A stretch of 64,000 nucleotides of DNA from NCBI GenBank assembly GCA_003246455.1, contig QKAF01000009.1, positions 1 to 64,000 on the forward strand, written 5' to 3'. The notes below the pieces were generated by a model. It was not told where the DNA came from and did no database searches. It saw only the letters and a list, made by a program, of their open reading frames with translations. This document shows, in pieces, positions 9,778-17,959 of this stretch. The translations under genes and the position numbers were made by a program. Position 1 is the first letter of the stretch. Every line of letters starts with the position of its first letter. The DNA comes from Bacteroidota bacterium (lineage in GTDB: Bacteria > Bacteroidota > Ignavibacteria > SZUA-365).

Positions 9778-10878
9778 ATGGACAGACCATTTCCGCCGCT
9801 GTATTACTCCGACTACCTCCAGCTCGACCGTCTGCTCGGCAGTCAGCATCGCAAGAGCGAGGAATATGGCTCCCCCGCGCATGATGAAATGCTCTTCATT
9901 ATCGTGCACCAGGCATACGAACTCTGGTTCAAGCAGATTCTTCATGAGATGGATTCCGTCATCGGCATGCTCTCCGCCGAACCGGTGGACGAGGCGCATA
10001 TCGGCGTCTGCGTCTCGCGTCTTCAGCGCGTGACGGAAATCCAGAAGGTGCTGATCGATCAGCTGCGCATTCTCGAAACCATGACCCCGCTCGATTTTCT
10101 GGATTTCCGGGATTTTCTTTTCCCCGCTTCCGGCTTCCAGAGCATTCAGTTCCGCATGCTGGAAATCCGGCTCGGACTGCAGTCCGATTCGCGTCTGCGC
10201 TACAACCAGGCGGCCTATCACAGCCGCGTGTCCGCCGAGCACCGCGAACAGCTGATGGGCGCGGAGCGGCAGCCGACCATGTTCGATGCGCTGCAGGGCT
10301 GGCTCGAGCGAACCCCGTTCCTCGAAACGGAATCCTATCGATTCTGGGAAACCTACCGCGGCGCGGTCCACGCCATGCTCGACGGAGACCGCCACGTCAT
10401 CGAGCGGAATCCCACGCTCAGCGATGAGGAAAAAACGATACAGCTGCGCGAGCTGGACGAAACCACCGCGCATTTCGATGCGGTATTCGACCCGGCCCGC
10501 CACGAATCCCTGCGTCGCGAGGGGAAATGGCGTCTGTCTCATCGCGCGACCCTCGCCGCGCTGTTCGTCTCCCTGTACCGCGACCAGCCCATCCTCGCCA
10601 TGCCGTACCGGCTCATCGCCGCACTCGTCGATATCGACGAGCTCATGACCACATGGCGCTATCGCCATGCGCTGATGGTGCATCGCATGATCGGCACGAA
10701 GATCGGTACCGGCGGGTCCTCCGGGTATCACTATCTGAAATCCACCGCGGAAAGCCACCGCATCTTTTCCGATCTCACGAATTTGTCTACTTTCCTCATA
10801 CCGCGGACGGCGCTTCCGGAACTGCCGGAACCCCTGCTGTCGCGGCTCGGATTCGTATACAACAGCGGGACACGGTGA
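9778..10878 (+). CDS. kynA: Tryptophan 2,3-dioxygenase
   Basis: 366 aa: HDEMLFIIVHQAYELWFKQILHEMDS, HRMIGTKIGTGGSSGYHYLKST. Confidence 0.96.
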   Translation: MDRPFPPLYYSDYLQLDRLLGSQHRKSEEYGSPAHDEMLFIIVHQAYELWFKQILHEMDSVIGMLSAEPVDEAHIGVCVSRLQRVTEIQKVLIDQLRILETMTPLDFLDFRDFLFPASGFQSIQFRMLEIRLGLQSDSRLRYNQAAYHSRVSAEHREQLMGAERQPTMFDALQGWLERTPFLETESYRFWETYRGAVHAMLDGDRHVIERNPTLSDEEKTIQLRELDETTAHFDAVFDPARHESLRREGKWRLSHRATLAALFVSLYRDQPILAMPYRLIAALVDIDELMTTWRYRHALMVHRMIGTKIGTGGSSGYHYLKSTAESHRIFSDLTNLSTFLIPRTALPELPEPLLSRLGFVYNSGTR

Positions 10879-12290
10879 CCTCGTCTTCAACAGCACGCAT
10901 TGCTGCACTCCTTGACCATGCGGCGGAGCTCGCACGCCTCCTCCTCAAATCATCCCAGCCGCCGCGCGAACTTGCTTCCGTTTATCTCCACCGGCTGAAA
11001 CGGCTCGACGCGAACGACCGGCAGTTCGTTTCGGCCGCCGCGCATCACGCGCTCCGGGTGTGGCGTTTTTCGCGCGCCTGCATCACCGGACATGCGGTCG
11101 ATGTGGATCTTCGTCCATCAGTCGACGAAACCCGCCGGATTGCGGCAGCAGCTCTGCTCCTTTCCGTTCATGGCTTCCTTCCGCCCTATGGTGCGGGAGA
11201 AGGACTTCACATAGCGGACGCGGAGCTGGAGCTCGCCTGTGCCGCCGTGCTGGAGCGTGAAAAAGCCCCGGAGACGCCTGTGCTGATGCAGCGCGCAGCG
11301 GAGTGGGACGTCCGGGCGCGCAGCGGTGAGCTCGCCGCGATCGCTGTGCGATGGTCCCTGCCGGATTGGGTCGTCCGTTCATGGAACGAACAGGCCTCCC
11401 CCCTGCCTCCGGAGGTGATCGCGGGAATCGGCAGGGGACTCGGCACAGCGGCACCGCTGGTACTCCGTGTCAACCGCACGCGGGCGTCCCGCGAACACGT
11501 GATCGCAGCATTGCGTGAAGGCGGTGTCGTCGCAGCGGATCATCCGACGCTCCCTGACGCGCTGATGATCGCGGAGCGCACACCACTGACCGAGAGCCAA
11601 TGGTATGAAGCGGGGTTGTTCGAGGTACAGGATGCGGGGAGTCAGCTGGTCACCCTGGGCTGCGGCGCAGACCCGGGCATGGATGTGCTCGACGCCTGCG
11701 CGGGAGGCGGCGGCAAGACCATGCAGCTGGCGGATATAATGGGCGGGAGCGGCAGCATCACCGCCTGCGACATCGAGCGTCAAAAGCTTCGCGGGCTCGA
11801 ACAACGCGGACGGCGTCTGTCATTCGACTGCATTCGCACCCAGCCGCTGTCGCCCGACGGCAAAGATCCGGACGGCGGTGCGGCGTTCCCAGCAGGGACG
11901 GAATTCGACTGCGTTCTCGTCGACGCCCCCTGCACCGGCTTCGGCACCGTCCGCCGGCACACCGCGCTCAAATGGCGTCTCACCGAAAAAACGGTCCGCC
12001 GCCTCGCGGAGCGCCAGGCGGCCATTCTCGCGCGGAACGCCGCGTACGTGCGTCCCGGCGGGATCCTCACCTACGCCACCTGTTCCCTGCTGCCGCAGGA
12101 AAACACGGAGAACATCCGGCGCTTCCTCGCGGCGCATCCCGCGTTTTCCCTCGACGCGCTCTCGCCGCATTTCGAAGCGGCCGGGGTGGCGCTGCCGTCC
12201 CTTGACAGGACCGCAGGCGATCTTCTCCTTGCTCCCGAGGTTCTCGATTCCGATGGGTTCTACGTCGCGCGCATGCGGCGCGACGCATGA
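10875..12290 (+). CDS. RsmB-like 16S rRNA (cytosine-5) methyltransferase (NOL1/NOP2/Sun family)
   Basis: In-frame GTG at 10875 overlaps the TDO stop (GTGA). NusB-like N-terminus; VLDACAGGGGKTMQLAD, VDAPCTGFGTVRRH, TYATCSLLPQENTENI. Confidence 0.88.
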   Translation: MTSSSTARIAALLDHAAELARLLLKSSQPPRELASVYLHRLKRLDANDRQFVSAAAHHALRVWRFSRACITGHAVDVDLRPSVDETRRIAAAALLLSVHGFLPPYGAGEGLHIADAELELACAAVLEREKAPETPVLMQRAAEWDVRARSGELAAIAVRWSLPDWVVRSWNEQASPLPPEVIAGIGRGLGTAAPLVLRVNRTRASREHVIAALREGGVVAADHPTLPDALMIAERTPLTESQWYEAGLFEVQDAGSQLVTLGCGADPGMDVLDACAGGGGKTMQLADIMGGSGSITACDIERQKLRGLEQRGRRLSFDCIRTQPLSPDGKDPDGGAAFPAGTEFDCVLVDAPCTGFGTVRRHTALKWRLTEKTVRRLAERQAAILARNAAYVRPGGILTYATCSLLPQENTENIRRFLAAHPAFSLDALSPHFEAAGVALPSLDRTAGDLLLAPEVLDSDGFYVARMRRDA

Positions 12291-12292
12291 GA

Positions 12293-13312
12293 TCAGGCTT
12301 CCAGCAGGCTCTGGCACGCGCGCAGCACGCTTTCGACGGGGATACCCTCCATCGTGCCGTCATCCGACTGCACCGTGCGATGGTGCTCTCCCCTCGGCCC
12401 CCACTCCCACGACGGGGTCGGCCCGAACAGTGACACCGTCGCGCATCCGCTGTACGCGGCAACGTGCATCGTTCCGGTGTCGTTCGTCAGGTACAGTCCC
12501 AGACGGCGGAACACTGCTGCGAGGGTACCGAAGGGCAGATCCCTCAGTATCCGGTGTGGTACTCCTTTCCGGTCGAGCAGACCGGCCAGGACACCGGCCT
12601 GTTCTTCGTCGAGCGCCCCGCAGGTGATCACCACCTCCCCCGCCCCGTCATGATACAGTTCTGAAAGAACCTCCGCGAAACGCTCCCCCGCCCAGACATT
12701 CTGTTCCTTCCCGGCACCGGGATGAACGCCGATCAGGCGACGGCCGTCACCCCATTCCCCGAGGGCCTCGCCCGCGGCAGCATCCGCGGAGGGATGATGC
12801 GGGATGCGAAAAGCGCGCATTTCCTCCGCGGAGATATCGCATCCTGCGATGCGTGCGATCTGGCGGTTGCGCTCTTCCTGATGCACGTGTTCCCCGCCCC
12901 AGAATACGTCGGCTTTCATATTGAGAAACGGATGATACGCGTTGCGATTCCCGTCGATGGAGCGGACACCGACGCGCATGCGGGCACCCGTGAGCAGCGC
13001 CGTGATGTGCGACGTTCGTGAGATCGCAATCGTGGAAGGCACGATGGCCATGTCAAAATCGCGGGTGCGCAGGGATCGATGCGCCCTGATCACCTCCTGC
13101 AGTGTCCCCTTGCGGTAATACTCGACCTGGTCGAGGCAGGGATTGATCTCCTGCAGCGGGATCGCATACCGCGTCGGAGTGGCCAGCAGCGTCAGCGACG
13201 CATCGGGCCAGCGCTTCCGCAGCGCCGCATAGAGCGGCATCGAACACAGCATGTCGCCGAGGTGATTATGGCGCCGTATGACGAGAATGCGGCGTACCGC
13301 GCGGTCACTCAC
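12293..13312 (-). CDS. Glycosyltransferase family 9 (heptosyltransferase-like)
   Basis: RRILVIRRHNHLGDMLCSMPLYAALRKRWPDA..., LTNDTGTMHVAAYSGCATVSLFGPT. GTG at 13312 overlaps the upstream stop; the longer ORF start (13471) is unlikely. Confidence 0.85.
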   Translation of the reverse strand: MSDRAVRRILVIRRHNHLGDMLCSMPLYAALRKRWPDASLTLLATPTRYAIPLQEINPCLDQVEYYRKGTLQEVIRAHRSLRTRDFDMAIVPSTIAISRTSHITALLTGARMRVGVRSIDGNRNAYHPFLNMKADVFWGGEHVHQEERNRQIARIAGCDISAEEMRAFRIPHHPSADAAAGEALGEWGDGRRLIGVHPGAGKEQNVWAGERFAEVLSELYHDGAGEVVITCGALDEEQAGVLAGLLDRKGVPHRILRDLPFGTLAAVFRRLGLYLTNDTGTMHVAAYSGCATVSLFGPTPSWEWGPRGEHHRTVQSDDGTMEGIPVESVLRACQSLLEA

Positions 13313-13929
13313 GCACGCCTCCGCAGTTTCGGCCAGGGCAGGAACATCGGGACCTCCTGCCGGTAGCGGCGGTACGCGTCGCCGTATTCCGCCAGCAGTT
13401 TTTTCTCCTCGAGAAAAGCTCCGATGACGAAATACGCGATGCCGACGACCTTCATGATCAGGTTGGCCCATGTGAGGCTTCCCCAGAACAGCATCAGCAG
13501 AATTCCGGCGGTATAGTATGGATGCCGCATGCGGCGGAGAATTCCCGTTGCGACGAAGCCGCTGAAGTGCGCCGATGTGCCCGCGCGGTATTCCCGAATC
13601 TGGCGTACGCCGAAAAAGAACGCCTGGTCATACTGCCTTCCGGCGAGAAAGAAAATGAGCAGCGATACGCCGAGACCTGCGGCCTGCAGCACGCGCAGCG
13701 CGGGCGGCCAGCCCCAGAGCAGCGGAGAATCGATCGTCAGCTGCAGGTACAGCACGGGGATGAACGTGATCGTGCTGATCAGGACGTAGAAAAGCCTGTA
13801 GTAAGCGAGACGGGGACCGAGGAGGCGCTGCATCCGGGAAGTCCATGAGGGGGTAATGAGAAGGCTGTGCAGAGCGCACCAGACAATCCACCCGCCGGCG
13901 AGCACGATATGAGAAGCGAGAGGTGTCAC
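13309..13929 (-). CDS. Isoprenylcysteine carboxyl methyltransferase/NnrU-like membrane methyltransferase family protein
   Basis: 206 aa, several TM segments; GILRRMRHPYYTAGILLMLFWG...EEKKLLAEYGDAYRRYRQEVPMFLPW. Confidence 0.75.
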   Translation of the reverse strand: MTPLASHIVLAGGWIVWCALHSLLITPSWTSRMQRLLGPRLAYYRLFYVLISTITFIPVLYLQLTIDSPLLWGWPPALRVLQAAGLGVSLLIFFLAGRQYDQAFFFGVRQIREYRAGTSAHFSGFVATGILRRMRHPYYTAGILLMLFWGSLTWANLIMKVVGIAYFVIGAFLEEKKLLAEYGDAYRRYRQEVPMFLPWPKLRRRA

Positions 13930-15224
13930 GGGCGCAGTTCCCTCAGCACCGGGACCAGCAGGGATCCGTTTTCAATGATCGCCACGTCGGCATCGCGACG
14001 GACGGTCTGTGCGGCCATACGTACCGCGGCGTCGAGCGTCGCCGCCGGTTCCATTCCCATCGACCGGACCGCAGGCTCTTTCAGCGATGAGACGAAAATG
14101 ATGCGGTGCCGCCGCGCCTTCTCGCGCATGACCAGCGCTGTATGCGCGTTCATCGCGTACTTCTCCAGCAGTGCCTTGCGGAACGCTTCATCGCTCCCGT
14201 AATCGAACCACTCCATGAAGCGGTCGTTGCCGATGCCGTCGCGGCATTCCGCCGCGCAGATGATCACGCCGCCTTCCTTCGTCGCGTAGGAAGCGTGGTG
14301 CAGCGCCTTGTGCGCCTGGATGAAATTGATGTCCTTCGGATAGCCGCCGGTGCTCACAATCGTGACATCCGCCGGACGTTCCACCTCACAGCGAAAGCGT
14401 GCATCGACGCGTCGGCATCCTTCCGCATGCGCGAGCTCCATGTCGCCGCACACGCCGTCGACGATACGTCCGCGCTCGTCGAGCAGCGCGGCGAAGTACC
14501 AGTGCGGCGGCATCAGGCGGCGCGCATCCATGATATCCTCGATGACCGGATTCCCCGCAACCGCGCCGTCGGTGCAGCCGGGATGGAAGCTCCCTTCAGG
14601 GGTGATCGTCCGTCGGTGATTCGCCACCGCGGTGCTGTATGCCGCGGTTCCCGGCACGAACAGCTTCGCGCCGCCGCCGAAGCCGGCGAAATAATGATGC
14701 ACGATCGTCCCGGTCGCGAGCACCTGCTGCGCTTCCGCCACCAGGCGGTTCACGCGTACGGCCGTGCCGAAACGGGTTATCCCGACCTCAACGCAGCAGG
14801 CCTCATCGCGTGCGTCGTGCTCGCGCACTTCGTACCGGTCATAAATCGCGTCACCGAGTATCGCGCGCTTCTCTCCCTCGCTCTGTGGGGGATGCGTGCC
14901 GGACGCGAAAAGGATGCGTACGCGCTCACGGGGGATTCCCGAGGCGTGTACGATCGAAAGCAGCCGCGGCAGGAACACATGCGTCTGGCAGCGGCGCGTC
15001 TTGTCGGAAACGAGTACGAGGAGCGGCTGTCGGGGATTGAGGAAGGTTTCGAGGGAGGGGCCGAAGGGCGAGGCGAGGATGTCGTCGATCACCTCGTCTT
15101 CGGATCGCCCCGCAGGAGATGGGGCGGTCCGAAGACGTTGGTGATTCCAGTCGGTTGGCAGCGCGGTCCGCTGAACGCCCGAACCATAGCGCAGCTCGAG
15201 TATCGTATCAGCAGCGGCGGCCAT
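13926..15224 (-). CDS. LarA-family (DUF2088) nickel-pincer enzyme, lactate racemase-like
   Basis: FASGTHPP, HHYFAGFGGGAKLFVPG..., ANHRR match LarA His/Lys cofactor-binding motifs. Start at MAAAADTILELRYGSG (15224). Confidence 0.82.
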   Translation of the reverse strand: MAAAADTILELRYGSGVQRTALPTDWNHQRLRTAPSPAGRSEDEVIDDILASPFGPSLETFLNPRQPLLVLVSDKTRRCQTHVFLPRLLSIVHASGIPRERVRILFASGTHPPQSEGEKRAILGDAIYDRYEVREHDARDEACCVEVGITRFGTAVRVNRLVAEAQQVLATGTIVHHYFAGFGGGAKLFVPGTAAYSTAVANHRRTITPEGSFHPGCTDGAVAGNPVIEDIMDARRLMPPHWYFAALLDERGRIVDGVCGDMELAHAEGCRRVDARFRCEVERPADVTIVSTGGYPKDINFIQAHKALHHASYATKEGGVIICAAECRDGIGNDRFMEWFDYGSDEAFRKALLEKYAMNAHTALVMREKARRHRIIFVSSLKEPAVRSMGMEPAATLDAAVRMAAQTVRRDADVAIIENGSLLVPVLRELRP

Positions 15225-15225
15225 G

Positions 15226-16596
15226 TCAGTCGATGCGCAGACTCGGACGAATCGTGAGCACACCCTTGCGGAAACCGAGGATGCGGTCAAAGTCCGCAAC
15301 GTAGATCATGTCGTTGAGCAGGAGCACGTCGCGCGGCGAAATGAATCCGCGGATGGTGATCGGGTCGATGCGCTCGACGAATCCGCCGTCCTTGTCGAAA
15401 TGGAACACGGCGACCGCGGAGGGATCCGCGACGTAAATGTCACCGTTGGCAGGATCGCTGCACACGCCGGTCGGGGTGACCATGTCGTCCTTGATCACGA
15501 GGTCAACGGAGAAATCCGATTTATTGAGAACCTGCACCTGGCCGTTGCCGTAGTCCGCGACGAGGACCCGGTCACCGGTGACGGCGATACCACGCGGGTC
15601 ACGGAACAGGCCGCCCGCGTAATGCTTGATGAGGGCGAGGTTCTTGTCGAAGACGGCAATGCCCTTCTTGTCCAGGACGTAGATCCGCTTCTCGTCGACG
15701 GCCACATCGCGCGGGTCGTCGAGATCGGAAGCGATGACTTTTTCGATCTTGTTGTTCGTGTTGAAGACGCGCAGCGAATTCGCTGCGGCATCGACGACAT
15801 ACGTATAGCTTTCATCGGCATCCACACCGCGCAGCGCGGTTTTTTCCTCGATGCTGATTTCGCTGACATATGTGCCGACGCTGGTGATGCGCTGCACGAT
15901 ACCGACCACCGGGTTGACGATGAGGAGTCCGTCTTCCTTGACTGCCATGTAGTCGAGATTATCGAGCTGGCGGCGGTTGGATTTCATGGCGTAATTGGGG
16001 ATATCCATCGCGCCGTCGCCGGAAATACGGAAATCCTCGAAGGAGACGCCCGACGAAACCGCGCAGAGGCCGGCGTAGCCGGAGTTGAAGCGCAGTTCTT
16101 CGAGAGCGACGTTGCGCTCATTGATGAGGACGGAATAGCTCTTGTTCTTCGGATCGGTGAACACCCGGATCTTCACGGGTGCGACGAGATCCGCGATGTT
16201 GACACTGCGAGTCTCGATGAAGGTGCCGGAATAATCCATGTACCCCAGCGTAATCCCGCCGTCAAGCACGCGCACGACGTGACAATCGTTCAGCGCTCCC
16301 GCATTCTCGGCGTTGAACAGCACACCGCCGCCGAGTTTATTCAGCGTGGTCTCGAGCACGTACGGCTTGGAGTTCATGAGATATCGACCGTAGAGCATGG
16401 CCATATTCTCGCTGCCGCCGGTAACGCGCACGCGGTCGCCTTCGACGGTCCAGGTGCCCGAAACGGGTTTCCAGTCGGCAGAAAGGGCGTCCTGGGCAAA
16501 GCCGTCCTCGATCCAGACATTCTGCGGTTCCGCTGACTGCGCAAATCCCGCGGTCGCGGCAAACAGGCCGATCAACAAGGTGAGTACGAAGCGCAT
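15226..16596 (-). CDS. Exported NHL/beta-propeller repeat protein
   Basis: Signal peptide MRFVLTLLIGLFAATAGFAQ; repeats such as DPRDVAVDEKRIYVLDKKGIAVFDKN, DPRGIAVTGDRVLVADYGNGQVQVLNK, ANGDIYVADPSAVAVFHFD. Confidence 0.75.
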   Translation of the reverse strand: MRFVLTLLIGLFAATAGFAQSAEPQNVWIEDGFAQDALSADWKPVSGTWTVEGDRVRVTGGSENMAMLYGRYLMNSKPYVLETTLNKLGGGVLFNAENAGALNDCHVVRVLDGGITLGYMDYSGTFIETRSVNIADLVAPVKIRVFTDPKNKSYSVLINERNVALEELRFNSGYAGLCAVSSGVSFEDFRISGDGAMDIPNYAMKSNRRQLDNLDYMAVKEDGLLIVNPVVGIVQRITSVGTYVSEISIEEKTALRGVDADESYTYVVDAAANSLRVFNTNNKIEKVIASDLDDPRDVAVDEKRIYVLDKKGIAVFDKNLALIKHYAGGLFRDPRGIAVTGDRVLVADYGNGQVQVLNKSDFSVDLVIKDDMVTPTGVCSDPANGDIYVADPSAVAVFHFDKDGGFVERIDPITIRGFISPRDVLLLNDMIYVADFDRILGFRKGVLTIRPSLRID

Positions 16597-16693
16597 TGTA
16601 TCTCCTGCTGTGATAATGGTATTGGGTAAAATACGGTAAACAGATACAATTCCACAAAGGGAAAGAGGTTCAATCACATGGTTATCTTGCGTG

Positions 16694-17887
16694 TCATCCT
16701 TCTTCGAACATGCGATCATAGTACCGGATGACCGCGCGCGTGTTTTTCTCCGCATCGAATTGCTCGCGCGCAAATTCGATTCCGTTCCTGCCCATCCGCT
16801 CAGCCAGGGCCGGATCTTCGATCAGGCGCCGCATCGCCGCGGCGAGCGCCCCGCTGTCCTGCGCCCGGACGAGGAAGCCTGTCTCTCCGTCTCGGACCAG
16901 TTCGTTCGGCCCGCCGAGATCGGAGGCGATGACCGGCAGTCCCATGGCGCTGGCTTCGATCACCGGTCGCGCAAAATGCGGCACGGTGGAGGGAAAACAG
17001 AGAACGTCGGAAGCGGCCAGAAGCTGCGGGATATCGGACCGTACGCCCAGAAACCGGATTGCTTGTCGAAGCGGAGCGGGGATGGCCGAAAAAACCGCGT
17101 CCCTGTATATGCGCAGCCCGTTGATTTTGTTTCTGATGCCGTCATCAGGGACGGGGCCGGCAATGAGGAACTGTATGTCCGGCCGTGAAGCAAGCAGGCT
17201 GACCGCCGCGGCCACAAACTCGCGTGTTCCCTTGATGGGGTTCACGCCGCCGAGCATCGTGATCACCGGCCGGTCGACGCCGATTCCGAGTTCGCGCCGT
17301 ATGCTCTGCCCGTCGAGAGACGCATCGAACTGGGTAAAATCGATGAAGTTGTAGACGACGTGGATCCGAGTCGACGGACGCAGCTGCGACGCGTCATACC
17401 GGCAGATAGGCAGGACGAGATCACCCGTCCGGTCGATGATGCCCCGGATGACCGCGCGGCGCAGCCCGAGATATCCCCGCTGCAGCGGCTCGCGGATGTG
17501 CCAGACGACACGCAGCCCCTCCGCTTTCGCCGCAAGCGCGAACGCCGTGAGCGTCGACGTGTTGAGATGCACCGCGTCGAACTGCCGCGTGCGGAGGAAG
17601 CTCCTTGCGCGGAGGATGGTCAGCGGAAACTGCAGCAAACGCAGCGCCAGCTTCGGCAGCTGCCACCACGGATACCACAGCACATTCGTGTGGGAGAAGT
17701 CGTGCAGCGACGCATCGACCAGCGTTTCGATTCCCTCGCGGCGGTACAGATCCGCGGCTTCACTCTCATGGATGCAGAGCACCGTCGGCTGATACCGCGA
17801 ACGGTCCAGCCCGCGGATCAGGTAGAGCAGGCTCAGCGGAGCGCCGCCGATGCCCTTTCCGTGATGCACGTAGAGGATTTTCCTCAC
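16694..17887 (-). CDS. Glycosyltransferase family 4
   Basis: 397 aa; GKGIGGAPLSLLYLIRGL, VITMLGGVNPIKGTREFV, FPSTVPHFARPVIEASAMGLPVIASDLGGPNELV. Confidence 0.88.
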   Translation of the reverse strand: MRKILYVHHGKGIGGAPLSLLYLIRGLDRSRYQPTVLCIHESEAADLYRREGIETLVDASLHDFSHTNVLWYPWWQLPKLALRLLQFPLTILRARSFLRTRQFDAVHLNTSTLTAFALAAKAEGLRVVWHIREPLQRGYLGLRRAVIRGIIDRTGDLVLPICRYDASQLRPSTRIHVVYNFIDFTQFDASLDGQSIRRELGIGVDRPVITMLGGVNPIKGTREFVAAAVSLLASRPDIQFLIAGPVPDDGIRNKINGLRIYRDAVFSAIPAPLRQAIRFLGVRSDIPQLLAASDVLCFPSTVPHFARPVIEASAMGLPVIASDLGGPNELVRDGETGFLVRAQDSGALAAAMRRLIEDPALAERMGRNGIEFAREQFDAEKNTRAVIRYYDRMFEEG

Positions 17888-17907
17888 AGGCGCGGAGTTT
17901 GTGGAAC

Positions 17908-17942
17908 AAAAAAGAGCCGTCCCCGTGCGAGTCGGGGACGGC
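17908..17942 (-). terminator. Intrinsic terminator downstream of the tryptophanase-like gene
   Basis: Stem gccgtccccg (17916-17925) / cggggacggc (17933-17942); A-run 17908-17913 gives U-tract on minus strand. Confidence 0.8.
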
Positions 17943-17959
17943 CGAAACTGCGAGACGTA

